A DNA stretch of 64,000 nt, from positions 1,736,001-1,800,000 of the forward strand of contig CP089930.1 in NCBI GenBank assembly GCA_021307345.1, given 5' to 3'. Numbering within the stretch: position 1 is the first letter of the stretch; the number at the start of each line of letters is the position of its first letter. Source of the stretch: Escherichia coli (lineage in GTDB: Bacteria > Pseudomonadota > Gammaproteobacteria > Enterobacterales > Enterobacteriaceae). Below are positions 23,920-39,501 of the stretch, piece after piece. A model generated the notes under the pieces. That model ran no database searches and was not told the DNA's origin. It was given only the letters and a program-made list of their open reading frames with translations. A program made the translations under genes and the position numbers.

Positions 23920-23956
23920 GTGCCGCTTCGCTTTTTCTCAGCGGCGCGGGGTGTGC

Positions 23957-23984
23957 ATAATACGCTTTCCCGCTACAGAGTCAA
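23957..23984 (-). promoter_or_regulatory. rrnA P2 promoter
   Basis: Minus-strand TTGACT (23979-23984) and TATTAT (23957-23962), spacing 16 bp, followed by the GC-rich discriminator typical of stringently controlled rrn promoters. Confidence 0.92.
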
Positions 23985-24074
23985 GCATTTTTTTGCTTTT
24001 CTCTGTTGAGATTCTCAGGAGAATCCCGCTGACCCGGCGGCGTGTTTGCCGTTGTTCCGTGTCAGTGGTGGCGC

Positions 24075-24102
24075 ATTATAGGGAGTTATTCTGAGCTGAC
24101 AA
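24075..24102 (-). promoter_or_regulatory. rrnA P1 promoter with UP element
   Basis: Minus-strand TTGTCA (24097-24102) and TATAAT (24075-24080), spacing 16 bp, with GCGCCACC discriminator. AT-rich DNA upstream (about 24103-24130) is the UP element and runs into the end of hemG. Fis sites would fall in the hemG 3' end. Confidence 0.92.
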
Positions 24103-24151
24103 GAGGAAATTTAAAATAATTTTCCGAATGCGCGTTTTTTATTCTTTATGC

Positions 24152-24697
24152 TTATTTCAGCGTCGGTTTGTCGGTTAAATGGGCGATTTCTCGGGCGAAA
24201 TTCGCCACTTGCTCCCAATCGGTGTAGACAACTTCTTTGCGCGTATCCGTTTCTCCGCCTGACATCTTCATAATCAGCTTGATCATAAAGCGGTCGTACC
24301 AACGATAGCGTGGATAACGCAGCGCCCCGGCAATGACTGCACAGCGATCGGGACGCCATTGCGAGTTCATCAGAAACTTCCGCGCGTAGCTATTGGTCTG
24401 CACAGTACGCTTCTCCGGTTTGCGCGCCACCAGATTCACGGAGTAAAAGGCGCTCGGCATCGAGTTCAGCTGCGTCGCATGTTTTTTGACAAATTCCTGG
24501 AACGCAGAATGGTAGTGACCGTAGCGAATAGAAGCGCCAATAACCACGCGATCGTAGTTTTCCCACTGTGGCTCTTCAATGCGGTGCACATTAGCGACAT
24601 CCGCCTGGATCCCCAGTTCTTTCAATTCCGAAGCCAGGTAGGAGGCAATCTCGCGCGTTTGTCCGTCCCTTGTTGAGAAAAGAATTAATGTTTTCAC
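24152..24697 (-). CDS. hemG: Menaquinone-dependent protoporphyrinogen oxidase HemG
   Basis: Oxidises protoporphyrinogen IX to protoporphyrin IX in haem synthesis, passing electrons to quinones. The 181 aa have a long-chain flavodoxin fold with the FMN phosphate loop [12 protein letters not shown] at about 8-19. The C-terminal half has the family's insertion loop. It starts 11 bp after trkH on the same strand and ends upstream of rrnA P1, so its transcript runs into the rRNA promoter region. Confidence 0.97.
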   Translation of the reverse strand: MKTLILFSTRDGQTREIASYLASELKELGIQADVANVHRIEEPQWENYDRVVIGASIRYGHYHSAFQEFVKKHATQLNSMPSAFYSVNLVARKPEKRTVQTNSYARKFLMNSQWRPDRCAVIAGALRYPRYRWYDRFMIKLIMKMSGGETDTRKEVVYTDWEQVANFAREIAHLTDKPTLK

Positions 24698-24708
24698 GTA
24701 TTACTCCA

Positions 24709-26160
24709 TCATTCACGCCAGAAAGTCGGGGTAAAGAGCACCAGCAATGTAAAGACCTCCAGACGACCAAACAGCATGTTGGCAATCAGGATCCATTTAG
24801 CCACCGGGTTCATACTGGTAAAGTTATCAGCAACCACGCCAAGCCCTGGCCCCAGGTTATTCAATGTAGCAACAACCGAGGCAAAGGCAGAAAAGTCATC
24901 CACGCCCGTGGCGATAATCGCCAGCATACTGACAATAAACACCAATGCATAGGCGGAGAAAAATCCCCAAACGGCTTCGAGGATACGTTCCGGCAGTGCG
25001 CGATTCCCCAGCTTAATGCTGTAGACGGCGTTCGGATGCACCAGTCGTTTCAGCTCACGGTTCCCCTGCTTGAACAGCAGCAGGATGCGGATCACTTTCA
25101 GGCCACCGCCCGTTGACCCGGCGCAACCACCGATAAAAGCAGAGCATAACAGCAGTACCGGCAAGAAGAGCGGCCAACGGGCAATGCTGTCTGTCGTAAA
25201 TCCGGCAGTCGTCGCCATCGACACCACCTGGAAAAATGCCTGGTTAATCGTCATCAGCGCCGAACTGTAGACATTATGAAACCACAGAACGAGTGTACAA
25301 ATAACCACCAGCGTAAACTGTACGCCGATAAACATGCGAAATTCCGGATCGCGCCAATAAACCTTCAGACTGCGCCCACTTAACAGCGAAAAGTGTAGAC
25401 CGTAGTTACAGCCGGAGATCAGCAGGAAGATAGCAATGATAGTATTAATGGTCGGGCTATCGAAATAGCCAACGCTGGCATCATGGGTTGAGAAGCCACC
25501 AATGGCGATTGTCGCGAAGCTATGTCCGATGGCATCAAAAGCATCCATTCCGGCAAACCATAACGCCAGCGCACAGGCGACGGTCAGCAAGACATAAATC
25601 AGCCACAAGGTTTTCGCCGTTTCCGCAATACGCGGGCGCATTTTGTTATCTTTCAGCGGGCCGGGCATTTCTGCACGATAGAGCTGCATCCCACCAACGC
25701 CGAGGATAGGCAGTATCGCTACCGCCAGCACGATGATCCCCATCCCGCCAAACCATTGCAGCATCTGGCGATAAAAGAGGATAGCGTGAGGGAGTGAATC
25801 CAGCCCCACCAGCGTAGTGGCCCCGGTGGTGGTCAGGCCGGAGAAAGATTCAAAAAACGCATCGGTAATCGTGAGGTTCGGGCTTTCCGAGAAGATAAAA
25901 GGGAGCGCACCGACGCTACCCAGCACCGTCCAGAACAGCACCACAATCAGAAACCCTTCGCGGGATTTCAGTTCGCCCTTCTCTTTACGGTTCGGCCACC
26001 ACAGCATAGAGCCAATGGCGAGGGCGACAAAAAAGGTCTGGGTAAAAGCGCGGCCTGCCCCATCCCGGTAGATGAGTGCTACCAGCCCAGGGATAATCAT
26101 CGTCCCTGAAAATAAGATGACCAGTAGTCCAACGATTCGGGTAATGGCGCGAAAATGCAT
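24709..26160 (-). CDS. trkH: Trk potassium uptake channel subunit TrkH
   Basis: Inner-membrane K+ channel that works with the gating ring TrkA. The 483 aa contain about ten membrane segments with four pore-loop repeats. Filter-like sequences are visible as TTTGATTLVG (near 110), AIGGFSTHD (near 220), TTAGFTTD (near 315) and the last near NNLGPGLG. The length and order match E. coli TrkH. It lies between yigZ and hemG on the same strand; the 11-bp gap to hemG suggests one transcript. Confidence 0.97.
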   Translation of the reverse strand: MHFRAITRIVGLLVILFSGTMIIPGLVALIYRDGAGRAFTQTFFVALAIGSMLWWPNRKEKGELKSREGFLIVVLFWTVLGSVGALPFIFSESPNLTITDAFFESFSGLTTTGATTLVGLDSLPHAILFYRQMLQWFGGMGIIVLAVAILPILGVGGMQLYRAEMPGPLKDNKMRPRIAETAKTLWLIYVLLTVACALALWFAGMDAFDAIGHSFATIAIGGFSTHDASVGYFDSPTINTIIAIFLLISGCNYGLHFSLLSGRSLKVYWRDPEFRMFIGVQFTLVVICTLVLWFHNVYSSALMTINQAFFQVVSMATTAGFTTDSIARWPLFLPVLLLCSAFIGGCAGSTGGGLKVIRILLLFKQGNRELKRLVHPNAVYSIKLGNRALPERILEAVWGFFSAYALVFIVSMLAIIATGVDDFSAFASVVATLNNLGPGLGVVADNFTSMNPVAKWILIANMLFGRLEVFTLLVLFTPTFWRE

Positions 26161-26198
26161 CTCTGCCGCTTCCTTAGTTCTGCAAAATGAAGTGGGGA

Positions 26199-26813
26199 TT
26201 ATTCTTCAATCGCTAACAATTGCAATGAACCACGGCTAAAATCCGCCAGCTTTGCGGAAAATTCAGCCACTTTCGCCGCCGGAAGCGCCACCCGCAGCAG
26301 AACGAATGCCTGATAATCACTGTTGATAATTTTGCCGCCACACTGCCCCAGCAACGCTTCAATGCCGGTTAACTGACTATATTCACATTGCAAAGTATAT
26401 TCGGTTAATGGCGTCTTGCGTTGGGTCGTTAGCTGGCGCAGCGCCTGATTCACGCCACCGCCATACGCTTTCACTAACCCACCGGTGCCAAGCAATATGC
26501 CGCCGTAGTAGCGCACCACCACAGCGGTAATTTCCCCGACGCCGCTACCCATTAGTTGGGCGAGCATCGGTTTACCTGCCGTTCCTGCCGGTTCTCCATC
26601 ATCAGAGAAACCCAGCTGTTGAGAATCATCCGGTGCGCCAGCTACCCACGCCACGCAATGGTGGCGGGCATCGGGGTGCTCTGCCCTTACCGATTCAACA
26701 AACGCTTTCGCCGCCTCGACGCCATCGGTATGTGCCAACAGCGTAATGAAGCGGCTCTTTTTGATCTCTTCAACGACCGTGACCGGTGCCGCAGGAATTA
26801 ACCAGCTTTCCAT
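26199..26813 (-). CDS. yigZ: IMPACT family protein YigZ
   Basis: UPF0029/IMPACT-fold protein of 204 aa; the function in E. coli is unsettled. The ATG at 26813 overlaps the pepQ stop as TGATG, so the pair is translationally coupled. The N-terminal domain carries the IMPACT signature (GFSDDGEPAGTAGKPML near 69-85) and the C-terminal domain resembles EF-G domain V. No membrane segment. Its coupling to a dipeptidase suggests, but does not prove, a link to peptide or nascent chain metabolism. Confidence 0.95.
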   Translation of the reverse strand: MESWLIPAAPVTVVEEIKKSRFITLLAHTDGVEAAKAFVESVRAEHPDARHHCVAWVAGAPDDSQQLGFSDDGEPAGTAGKPMLAQLMGSGVGEITAVVVRYYGGILLGTGGLVKAYGGGVNQALRQLTTQRKTPLTEYTLQCEYSQLTGIEALLGQCGGKIINSDYQAFVLLRVALPAAKVAEFSAKLADFSRGSLQLLAIEE

Positions 26814-28144
26814 CACGCCAGTTTCAGATCCCGGGTCATGTTTTCCACGTTGTTTTCGTGGATCACCACGTTGTCTTCGATACGAATGCCGCCGAACGGT
26901 TTCAGTGCTTCAATTTTCTGCCAGTTGAAATGTTTGCTGAACTGCCCTTCACGCCACGGCGCCAGCAACGATTCGATGAAGTAGATACCCGGTTCGATGG
27001 TTAAAACCATGCCTGGCTGGAGAATACGGGTGCAGCGCAGGTACGGATATTTTGCCGGTGCCGCGAGGTGCGTACCGCTATCATCCTGCATAAAACCGGC
27101 TACGTCATGCACCTGCAGGCCCAGCGGATGGCCGATACCGTGCGGCATAAACGGTCCGGTGAGATCGTTTTCGACCATCGCTTCTTCACTCATATCGGTG
27201 ATGATTTGATGTTTACGCAGCAGTTTGGCGATGCGCTGATGGAACTGGATGTGGTAATCCACATAGCTGACGCCTGCTTTCATGGTGGCGATCAGCGCCA
27301 GTTGTTCATCATTTACGTCTTTCACCAGCTGTGCGTAGTCGTTATCGCTTTTTGCCGACCAGGTACGGGTCAGGTCAGCCGCATAGCCGTTATATTCGGC
27401 CCCGGCATCCAGCAGGAAGCTGCGCATCTCTTCCGGTGCCTGGTGGTCCAGTTTGGTGTAATGCAACACCGCAGCGTGTTCGTTAAGCGCCACAATGTTG
27501 CTGTAAGGTACGTCGGTATCACGATGACCGGTCGCGGTCAGATAGGCAATATTGATATCGAACTCGCTCATGCCAGAACGGAACGCTTCTTCTGCCGCGC
27601 GATGACCGTTGACCGCCATTTTCTGCGCTTCACGCATACAGGCCAGTTCGTACTCGGTTTTGAAGGAGCGGTAGTAATGCAGGTAGTCGATCACCCCTTT
27701 CGGGTTGATATTGCTGGCCTCAATACCCAGTTGCAGCGCACGCTCCGGCACAGGGCCGATATAACCGATATTGCCGCGCGCAGCGGGCAGCAGGCTACCA
27801 ATGCCATCGGCTTTCGGCAGCGCGATCACTTCCACATCCTCAGTCCAGAAAGAGGTCGGCAGCGGTTCGACGTTGTGCCAGTAATCAACCGGCAGATAAA
27901 ACCACAGTTTCGGCTTGTTCACGCCATCCACCAGCAACCAGCAGTTTGGCACCTGAGTTACCGGCACCCACGCTTTGAATTGCGGGTTCACTTTAAACGG
28001 ATAGGGATGATCGTCGAGAAAAACGTTGAATAGCTCGCCGGAGTGAATAAGTAATGCATCCAGCTTGAAACGCGCCAGCGCATCGCGAGTCCGTTCCTGT
28101 AAGGTAGCTATATGATTTTTATAGAGCGAGGCCAGTGATTCCAT
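26813..28144 (-). CDS. pepQ: Xaa-Pro dipeptidase (prolidase)
   Basis: Cytoplasmic metallopeptidase (M24B) that cleaves X-Pro dipeptides. It has 443 aa. The dinuclear metal site residues are visible: Asp in [19 protein letters not shown], His in [10 protein letters not shown], Glu in TIEPGIYF and Glu in GGIRIEDNV. It is divergent from fadB across a 189-bp region and coupled to yigZ downstream. Confidence 0.98.
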
Positions 28145-28291
28145 TTTTTACCCTTCTGTTTTTTTGACCTTAAGTCTCCGCATCTTAGCACAACGTTAAT
28201 ACAGAGCGTGATTTCTGCCGAGCGTGATCGAATCGGCATTTCTTTAATCTTTTGTTTGCATATTTTTAACACAAAATACACACTTCGTTTC

Positions 28292-28308
28292 ATCTGGTAC
28301 GACCAGAT
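28292..28308. promoter_or_regulatory. FadR operator of fadBA
   Basis: ATCTGGTACGACCAGAT is a perfect 17-bp palindrome fitting the FadR site, 25 bp before the fadB start codon. FadR represses fadBA here until long-chain acyl-CoA releases it. Confidence 0.93.
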
Positions 28309-28333
28309 CACCTTGCGGATTCAGGAGACTGAC

Positions 28334-30523
28334 ATGCTTTACAAAGGCGACACCCTGTACCTTGACTGGCTGGAAGATGGCATTGCCGAACTGGTATTTG
28401 ATGCCCCAGGCTCAGTTAATAAACTCGACACTGCGACCGTCGCCAGCCTTGGCGAGGCCATCGGTGTGCTGGAACAGCAATCAGATTTAAAAGGGCTGCT
28501 GCTGCGTTCGAACAAAGCAGCATTTATCGTCGGTGCTGATATCACCGAATTTTTGTCCCTGTTCCTCGTTCCCGAAGAACAGTTAAGCCAGTGGCTGCAC
28601 TTTGCCAATAGCGTGTTTAATCGCCTGGAAGATCTGCCGGTGCCGACCATTGCTGCCGTCAACGGCTATGCGCTGGGCGGTGGCTGCGAATGCGTGCTGG
28701 CGACCGATTATCGTCTGGCGACGCCGGATCTGCGTATCGGTCTGCCGGAAACCAAACTGGGCATCATGCCGGGCTTTGGCGGCTCCGTGCGTATGCCACG
28801 TATGCTGGGCGCTGACAGTGCGCTGGAAATCATTGCCGCCGGTAAAGATGTCGGCGCGGATCAGGCGCTGAAAATCGGTCTGGTGGATGGCGTAGTCAAA
28901 GCAGAAAAACTACTTGAAGGCGCAATGGCGATTTTACGCCAGGCCATTAACGGCGACCTCGACTGGAAAGCGAAACGTCAACCGAAGCTGGAACCGCTAA
29001 AACTGAGCAAGATTGAAGCCACCATGAGCTTCACCATCGCTAAAGGGATGGTCGCACAAACAGCAGGGAAACATTACCCCGCGCCCATCACCGCAGTAAA
29101 AACTATTGAAGCGGCTGCCCGTTTTGGTCGTGAAGAAGCCTTAAACCTGGAAAACAAAAGCTTTGTCCCGCTGGCGCATACCAACGAAGCTCGCGCACTG
29201 GTCGGCATTTTCCTTAACGATCAATATGTAAAAGGCAAAGCGAAGAAACTCACTAAAGACGTTGAAACCCCGAAACAGGCCGCCGTTCTGGGCGCAGGCA
29301 TTATGGGCGGCGGTATCGCTTACCAGTCCGCGTGGAAAGGCGTGCCGGTTGTCATGAAAGATATCAACGACAAGTCGTTAACCCTCGGCATGACTGAAGC
29401 CGCGAAACTGCTGAATAAGCAGCTTGAGCGCGGCAAGATCGATGGTCTGAAACTGGCTGGCGTGATCTCCACAATTCACCCAACGCTCGACTACGCCGGG
29501 TTTGACCGTGTGGATGTTGTGGTAGAAGCGGTTGTTGAAAACCCAAAAGTGAAAAAAGCCGTGCTGGCAGAAACCGAGCAGAAAGTTCGCCCGGATACCG
29601 TGCTGGCTTCTAATACTTCAACCATTCCTATCAGCGAACTGGCCAATGCGCTGGAACGCCCGGAAAACTTCTGCGGGATGCACTTCTTTAACCCGGTGCA
29701 CCGGATGCCGTTGGTGGAAATTATTCGCGGTGAGAAAAGCTCCGACGAAACCATCGCGAAAGTCGTCGCCTGGGCGAGCAAGATGGGCAAGACGCCGATT
29801 GTGGTGAACGACTGCCCCGGCTTCTTCGTTAACCGCGTACTGTTTCCCTACTTCGCCGGATTCAGCCAGTTGCTACGCGACGGCGCGGACTTCCGCAAAA
29901 TCGACAAAGTGATGGAAAAACAGTTCGGCTGGCCAATGGGTCCGGCATACCTGCTGGATGTCGTGGGGGTTGATACCGCGCACCACGCTCAGGCCGTGAT
30001 GGCAGCAGGCTTCCCGCAGCGGATGCAGAAAGATTATCGCGATGCCATCGACGCGCTGTTTGATGCCAACCGCTTTGGTCAGAAGAACGGCCTCGGTTTC
30101 TGGCGTTATAAAGAAGACAGCAAAGGTAAGCCGAAGAAAGAAGAAGACGCCGCCGTTGACGACCTGCTGGCAGAAGTCAGCCAGCCGAAGCGCGATTTCA
30201 GCGAGGAAGAGATTATCGCCCGCATGATGATCCCGATGGTCAACGAAGTGGTGCGTTGTCTGGAAGAGGGCATTATCGCCACTCCGGCAGAAGCGGATAT
30301 GGCGCTGGTCTACGGCCTGGGCTTCCCTCCGTTCCACGGCGGCGCGTTCCGCTGGCTGGACACCCTCGGCAGCGCGAAATACCTCGATATGGCACAGCAA
30401 TATCAGCACCTCGGCCCGCTGTATGAAGTGCCGGAAGGTCTGCGTAATAAAGCACGTCATAACGAACCGTACTATCCCCCGGTTGAGCCAGCCCGTCCGG
30501 TTGGCGACCTGAAAACGGCTTAA
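28334..30523 (+). CDS. fadB: Fatty acid oxidation complex subunit alpha FadB
   Basis: Multifunctional beta-oxidation protein: enoyl-CoA hydratase/isomerase plus 3-hydroxyacyl-CoA dehydrogenase. The ATG at 28334 (GGAG upstream) gives [16 protein letters not shown] and 729 aa; a longer frame from 28208 would span the FadR operator. The crotonase half (about 1-190) has the oxyanion region [10 protein letters not shown] and catalytic Glu in [12 protein letters not shown]. The dehydrogenase half starts with the NAD fold [12 protein letters not shown] (about 320-331) and has [13 protein letters not shown]. It is 9 bp from fadA, its complex partner. Confidence 0.99.
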   Translation: MLYKGDTLYLDWLEDGIAELVFDAPGSVNKLDTATVASLGEAIGVLEQQSDLKGLLLRSNKAAFIVGADITEFLSLFLVPEEQLSQWLHFANSVFNRLEDLPVPTIAAVNGYALGGGCECVLATDYRLATPDLRIGLPETKLGIMPGFGGSVRMPRMLGADSALEIIAAGKDVGADQALKIGLVDGVVKAEKLLEGAMAILRQAINGDLDWKAKRQPKLEPLKLSKIEATMSFTIAKGMVAQTAGKHYPAPITAVKTIEAAARFGREEALNLENKSFVPLAHTNEARALVGIFLNDQYVKGKAKKLTKDVETPKQAAVLGAGIMGGGIAYQSAWKGVPVVMKDINDKSLTLGMTEAAKLLNKQLERGKIDGLKLAGVISTIHPTLDYAGFDRVDVVVEAVVENPKVKKAVLAETEQKVRPDTVLASNTSTIPISELANALERPENFCGMHFFNPVHRMPLVEIIRGEKSSDETIAKVVAWASKMGKTPIVVNDCPGFFVNRVLFPYFAGFSQLLRDGADFRKIDKVMEKQFGWPMGPAYLLDVVGVDTAHHAQAVMAAGFPQRMQKDYRDAIDALFDANRFGQKNGLGFWRYKEDSKGKPKKEEDAAVDDLLAEVSQPKRDFSEEEIIARMMIPMVNEVVRCLEEGIIATPAEADMALVYGLGFPPFHGGAFRWLDTLGSAKYLDMAQQYQHLGPLYEVPEGLRNKARHNEPYYPPVEPARPVGDLKTA

Positions 30524-31696
<1,173 letters not shown>

Positions 31697-31701
31697 CCAC
31701 T

Positions 31702-31800
31702 TGCCGGATGCGGCGTGAACGCCTTATCCGGCCTACGGTTCAGGACTATTTGTAGGCACGATAAGACGCGACAGCGTCGCATCAGGCATCGTGCACCGAT
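31702..31800. repeat. BIME (two REP units) after fadA
   Basis: TGCCGGATGCGGCGTGAACG with CCTTATCCGGCCTAC is one palindromic unit. GCACGATAAGACGCG with CGTCGCATCAGGCA is the second, in opposite orientation. A degenerate third copy, TGTCGGATGCGACA, follows at 31801. Confidence 0.8.
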
Positions 31801-31856
31801 TGTCGGATGCGACATAGATCTAAATGCCACTGAATAAAGTTTTAGTTGCCGTTCTT

Positions 31857-31882
31857 CCCGCCTGTCAGGGGCGGGTTTTTTA
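31857..31882 (+). terminator. fadBA terminator
   Basis: CCCGCC (31857-31862) pairs with GGCGGG (31870-31875) and is followed by about seven T, 160 bp after fadA and just before the convergent fre stop. Confidence 0.85.
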
Positions 31883-31886
31883 TGGC

Positions 31887-32588
31887 TTAGATAAACGCAA
31901 ACGCATCGCCAAATAGGCGATCTTCCCGCGCATTACGCTCACTGCAAAACAGGTCACGGGCTATTTTCGCCATCTCAAAACGTCCGGCAATGTAGATATC
32001 ATGCTCTGCCAGCGTACCGTGATCCTGCAATACCGCCGTTAACACTGTGCCAGTACGCCCACGCCAGCCCGCTTCCGGTTGTTCAACCACCGGCACCACT
32101 TGCAAACCTGGATGCTTAAGCGAAAGCGCCTCAAGCTCGGAGAGATCATAAAGATGCTGCTCTTCACGCCCGCCCCAGTAAATGGTGATATCACGATTGG
32201 GATTACGCGCCAGCGCCGTCAGCAAAATCGAGCGGGCATAAGAGAACCCGGTGCCGCCCGCAATCAGAATCATTGGACGTTCTTCATCATCGCGCAGCCA
32301 TGCCTCACCGTGCGGAATATCGACCACGATTTGATGATCTTTAAGAATGCGGTCCATGACTGCTTTCGCGTAAAGGTTGATTTCAGAAGCGCCAATATGC
32401 AGCTCAATGAAACCTTTTTCATCCGGCGTCGAGGCCATTGAGAACGGGCGTTTATCGCGCTCGTCCATCACTACCATCAAATACTGACCAGCACGAAAAG
32501 AAAAGGCCGCGTCTGGCACGATTCGGACACGATATACAGTATCCGTGATAGCTTCTACCGAGGTCACTTTACAGCTTAAGGTTGTCAT
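31887..32588 (-). CDS. fre: NAD(P)H-flavin reductase Fre
   Basis: Reduces free flavins with NAD(P)H, supplying electrons for ribonucleotide reductase activation, ferric reductases and, plausibly, the flavin needed for ubiquinone enzymes. The ATG at 32588 gives [15 protein letters not shown] and 233 aa. The flavin-binding RPFSMAS motif is at about 46-52, and the NAD-binding [14 protein letters not shown] at about 110. It lies 45 bp downstream of ubiD on the same strand. Confidence 0.98.
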   Translation of the reverse strand: MTTLSCKVTSVEAITDTVYRVRIVPDAAFSFRAGQYLMVVMDERDKRPFSMASTPDEKGFIELHIGASEINLYAKAVMDRILKDHQIVVDIPHGEAWLRDDEERPMILIAGGTGFSYARSILLTALARNPNRDITIYWGGREEQHLYDLSELEALSLKHPGLQVVPVVEQPEAGWRGRTGTVLTAVLQDHGTLAEHDIYIAGRFEMAKIARDLFCSERNAREDRLFGDAFAFI

Positions 32589-32633
32589 GCGCTTTCTCTG
32601 TCGGATCGATAAATAGGGCAATACAAATGCGCC

Positions 32634-34127
32634 TCAGGCGCTTTTACCGTTGTTAAAAATAGCCAGCTCATCCCAGATTGCGTCAATACGCGCGACAACG
32701 TCCGGATCTTTTTTGATAGGACGCCCCCACTCGCGCTGGGTTTCCCCTGGCCATTTATTCGTGGCATCCAGCCCCATTTTTGAACCCAGCCCGGAAACAG
32801 GCGAGGCAAAATCCAGATAATCAATGGGCGTGTTTTCAACCAGCACCGTATCCCGCGCTGGGTCCATACGGGTAGTAATCGCCCAAATCACATCGTTCCA
32901 GTCGCGTGCGTTGACATCATCATCGCAAACGATCACAAATTTGGTGTACATAAACTGGCGTAAAAACGACCAGACGCCCATCATGACGCGCTTCGCGTGC
33001 CCGGCGTATTGCTTTTTGATCGTCACGACCGCCAGACGATAAGAGCAACCTTCCGGCGGAAGGTAGAAATCGACAATTTCCGGGAATTGTTTTTGCAGAA
33101 TCGGCACGAACACTTCGTTCAACGCCACGCCCAGTACCGCAGGTTCATCCGGCGGGCGACCAGTATAGGTGGAGTGGTAAATCGCATCTTCACGCTGAGT
33201 AATATGCGTCACGGTAAATACCGGGAAACTATCGACTTCGTTATAGTAACCGGTGTGGTCGCCATACGGCCCTTCTGGCGCCGTTTCGCCTTGTTCGATA
33301 TACCCTTCCAGCACAATTTCCGCACTGGCGGGCACTTCAAGGTCATTGGAGATACACTTCACCACTTCGGTTTTGGTGCCACGCAGCAATCCGGCAAAAG
33401 CATACTCTGAAAGCGTATCTGGAACGGGCGTGACTGCACCGAGAATAGTAGCGGGATCAGCACCCAGCGCCACAGAAACCGGGAAACGTTCACCCGGATG
33501 CGCCGCACACCACTCCTGGAAATCCAGCGCACCGCCGCGATGCGACAACCAGCGCATAATCAGTTTATTTTTACCAATCAACTGTTGACGATAAATACCC
33601 AGATTCTGCCGCTCTTTGTGCGGGCCACGCGTTACGGTCAACCCCCAGGTAATCAGCGGAGCGGCATCTTCCGGCCAGCAGGTCATAATGGGAATACGGT
33701 TAAGATCGACATCCTCGCCGGAGACGATTTTTTGCTGACAAGGCGCACCACGTAACCGTTTCGTTGGCATGTTCAACACCTGCTTAAACTGCGGCAGCTT
33801 ATCAAACAGGTCGCGGAAACCTTTTGGCGGCTCCGGCTCTTTCAGAAACGCCAATAATTTACCGACTTCACGCAGCGCCGAAACATCTTCCTGCCCCATG
33901 CCCATCGCTACACGCTTAGGCGTACCGAACAGGTTACACAGCACCGGCATTGAGTACCCTTTAGGGTTTTCGAACAACAGCGCAGGCCCACCGGCGCGCA
34001 AAGTGCGGTCAGCAATTTCAGTGATTTCCAAATGCGGATCCACCGGGAGCGTGATACGTTTTAGCTCACCCTGCTGTTCAAGCAGCGTCAAGAAGTCGCG
34101 TAAATCGTTATATTTCATGGCGTCCAT
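32634..34127 (-). CDS. ubiD: 3-octaprenyl-4-hydroxybenzoate decarboxylase UbiD
   Basis: Prenyl-FMN-dependent decarboxylase of ubiquinone synthesis; the cofactor comes from UbiX. The 497 aa start [13 protein letters not shown]. The UbiD-family region with the catalytic Glu lies around [15 protein letters not shown] (about 280-294), and the metal and prFMN contacts around NLGIYRQQL. It is divergent from rfaH and upstream of fre. Confidence 0.98.
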   Translation of the reverse strand: MDAMKYNDLRDFLTLLEQQGELKRITLPVDPHLEITEIADRTLRAGGPALLFENPKGYSMPVLCNLFGTPKRVAMGMGQEDVSALREVGKLLAFLKEPEPPKGFRDLFDKLPQFKQVLNMPTKRLRGAPCQQKIVSGEDVDLNRIPIMTCWPEDAAPLITWGLTVTRGPHKERQNLGIYRQQLIGKNKLIMRWLSHRGGALDFQEWCAAHPGERFPVSVALGADPATILGAVTPVPDTLSEYAFAGLLRGTKTEVVKCISNDLEVPASAEIVLEGYIEQGETAPEGPYGDHTGYYNEVDSFPVFTVTHITQREDAIYHSTYTGRPPDEPAVLGVALNEVFVPILQKQFPEIVDFYLPPEGCSYRLAVVTIKKQYAGHAKRVMMGVWSFLRQFMYTKFVIVCDDDVNARDWNDVIWAITTRMDPARDTVLVENTPIDYLDFASPVSGLGSKMGLDATNKWPGETQREWGRPIKKDPDVVARIDAIWDELAIFNNGKSA

Positions 34128-34215
34128 TGTAGCCTCTTAATCTGCGCCCATTATACGGCGTTCATCTTCGCGATGCTGTAAATTTGTTAAATTAGCGTGA
34201 ACTCAGGCGCTATAA

Positions 34216-35561
<1,346 letters not shown>

Positions 35562-35577
35562 CCTGCACTCCATATGA

Positions 35578-35599
35578 CAACCGCCCTGACGGGCGGTTG
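35578..35599 (-). terminator. Hairpin between tatC and tatD
   Basis: CAACCGCCC (35578-35586) pairs perfectly with GGGCGGTTG (35591-35599). On the minus strand it follows the tatC stop by 3 bp and has no strong T-tract, so it fits attenuation between tatABC and tatD. Confidence 0.65.
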
Positions 35600-35602
35600 A
35601 GT

Positions 35603-36373
35603 TTATTCTTCAGTTTTTTCGCTTTCAGCGTCATTTTCTTCTTCCCGGTTTCGGCCTTTACCAACATAAAAGCGTGAGAAGAAGACACCGATTTCAAACA
35701 GGCAGTACATCGGAATCGCCAACAGCGTTTGCGAGAAGACATCCGGCGGCGTCAGCAGCATCCCGACGACGAATGCGCCAACCAGCACATACGGGCGTTT
35801 TTTGCGTAAGTCTTCTGGCGAGGTAATCCCCATCCAGCACAGCAGCACTATTGCCACAGGCACTTCAAAGGAGACACCAAACGCCATAAACAACGCCATA
35901 ACGAAGCTTAAATAACTGGCGATGTCGGTGGATACCTGTACCCCTTCCGGCGCGGTATTGGCAAGGAAGCCAAATGCCAGCGGAAAGACCACAAAGTAGG
36001 CGAACGCCATACCGATATAAAACAGCAGAGAGCTGGAAACCAGCAGCGGCACCACCAGGCGACGTTCGTGCTTATACAACGCCGGGGCGATAAACGCCCA
36101 CACCTGATAGAGAATCACCGGCGCTGACAGAATCAGCGACACCATAAAGGTCAGCTTGATCGGCGTAAAGAACGGCGAGGCCACATCGGTGGCGATCATC
36201 GTTGAACCTTGCGGCAATTGCTTGATCAACGGCGCGGATACCAGGTGATAGATATCATTGGCGAAATAGACCAGGCACAGAAATATCACGATCACCGCGA
36301 TAATGCAGTTCAGCAGACGCTTACGCAGCTCAATCAGATGCGTGATAAGCGGTTGAGTATCTTCTACAGACAT
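35603..36373 (-). CDS. tatC: Sec-independent protein translocase TatC
   Basis: Polytopic inner-membrane receptor for twin-arginine signal peptides, working with TatA and TatB. The 256 aa contain six membrane segments. The conserved N-terminal [11 protein letters not shown] is followed by periplasmic-loop motifs near PFFTPIKL and by the Glu in the fourth segment (VSFEVPV). K-12 TatC is 258 aa by recollection; here the acidic C-terminal tail reads DAESEKTEE and appears two residues shorter. It lies 2 bp after tatB. Confidence 0.98.
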   Translation of the reverse strand: MSVEDTQPLITHLIELRKRLLNCIIAVIVIFLCLVYFANDIYHLVSAPLIKQLPQGSTMIATDVASPFFTPIKLTFMVSLILSAPVILYQVWAFIAPALYKHERRLVVPLLVSSSLLFYIGMAFAYFVVFPLAFGFLANTAPEGVQVSTDIASYLSFVMALFMAFGVSFEVPVAIVLLCWMGITSPEDLRKKRPYVLVGAFVVGMLLTPPDVFSQTLLAIPMYCLFEIGVFFSRFYVGKGRNREEENDAESEKTEE

Positions 36374-36375
36374 GT

Positions 36376-36891
36376 TTACGGTTTATCACTCGACGAAGGG
36401 GAAGGTGCAGCGGTTTTTGGTTCAGCGTCCGCAGCAGGTTTTACCACCGGCTCTGGCGTGGTTTCTGGCTTCTGTTCCGGCGAACTGGCCTGCGTTTGTG
36501 CAGAGGCAGGGGTTACTCCCTCATGCGCAGCTTCATTATCTTTCACCACCGGGTTATGGATGGTGTGCGCTTCATCGCTCGCCTTTTCAGGATCGTTTGC
36601 AACATAGGAACGCTTCATCGATTCCGCAGCCTGGCGCAGTTCATCCATTGACGCTTTCAGTTCAGGCGTCAGGTTGGTCAGGCTTGCCTTTTCAACCTTT
36701 TTCAGGCTGTCCTGAAACTCCTGGAGTTTTAACTCCTGAGTCAGTTCGTTCTGCACCGTTGTCGCCAGTGAACGCAACGCGCGAATCCAGCCCGCTACCG
36801 TTTTTACCGCCACAGGCAGTCGTTGCGGCCCCAGAACGACGAGGCCGATGATGAACACCAATAGCAGTTCGCTAAAACCGATATCAAACAC
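36376..36891 (-). CDS. tatB: Sec-independent protein translocase TatB
   Basis: Partner of TatC in the twin-arginine receptor complex. The 171 aa begin with one membrane helix ([21 protein letters not shown]), followed by the conserved [10 protein letters not shown] hinge, an amphipathic helix, and a long Pro/Ala/Thr-rich variable tail from about residue 100. It is 3 bp from tatA upstream and overlaps closely with tatC downstream, in one operon. Confidence 0.98.
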   Translation of the reverse strand: MFDIGFSELLLVFIIGLVVLGPQRLPVAVKTVAGWIRALRSLATTVQNELTQELKLQEFQDSLKKVEKASLTNLTPELKASMDELRQAAESMKRSYVANDPEKASDEAHTIHNPVVKDNEAAHEGVTPASAQTQASSPEQKPETTPEPVVKPAADAEPKTAAPSPSSSDKP

Positions 36892-36894
36892 GGA

Positions 36895-37164
36895 TTACAC
36901 CTGCTCTTTATCGTGGCGCTTTGCGTCTTCTGTTTTAGCCTGTTCCTGATTCGTATCCGCCTGCTTATCGGCGATAGTTTTCGCAGTAAAATCAGCATCC
37001 TGACTGGTTTTATCCTGCTTTGGTTCATCATCGCTCATTGCTTTTTTAAAGCCTTTGATCGACGCACCAAGATCGGAACCGATGGAGCCGAGCTTTTTGG
37101 TGCCAAAAAGCAGTACAACGATGACGGCAATAATCAATAACTGCCAAATACTGATACCACCCAT
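36895..37164 (-). CDS. tatA: Sec-independent protein translocase TatA
   Basis: Pore-forming component of the twin-arginine translocase. The ATG at 37164 gives [20 protein letters not shown] and 89 aa, with the [14 protein letters not shown] hinge and amphipathic helix, then a charged tail. An in-frame upstream start at 37206 is rejected because AGGAACATGT precedes this ATG and the length matches the family. It is first in tatABCD, with its promoter in the 78-bp gap after ubiB. Confidence 0.98.
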   Translation of the reverse strand: MGGISIWQLLIIAVIVVLLFGTKKLGSIGSDLGASIKGFKKAMSDDEPKQDKTSQDADFTAKTIADKQADTNQEQAKTEDAKRHDKEQV

Positions 37165-37242
37165 ACATGTTCCTCTGTGGTAGATGATGATTAAACAAGG
37201 CCGCATTATACGTTACACGGCCCGCCTTGAGCGATGAAAAAA

Positions 37243-39488
<2,246 letters not shown>

Positions 39489-39501
39489 TTCCGGTCTCCT
39501 G

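Noticed and set aside
27068-28033. 321-codon plus-strand frame over pepQ
   Set aside because: It is antisense to a complete, motif-bearing pepQ and has no ribosome site or family resemblance.
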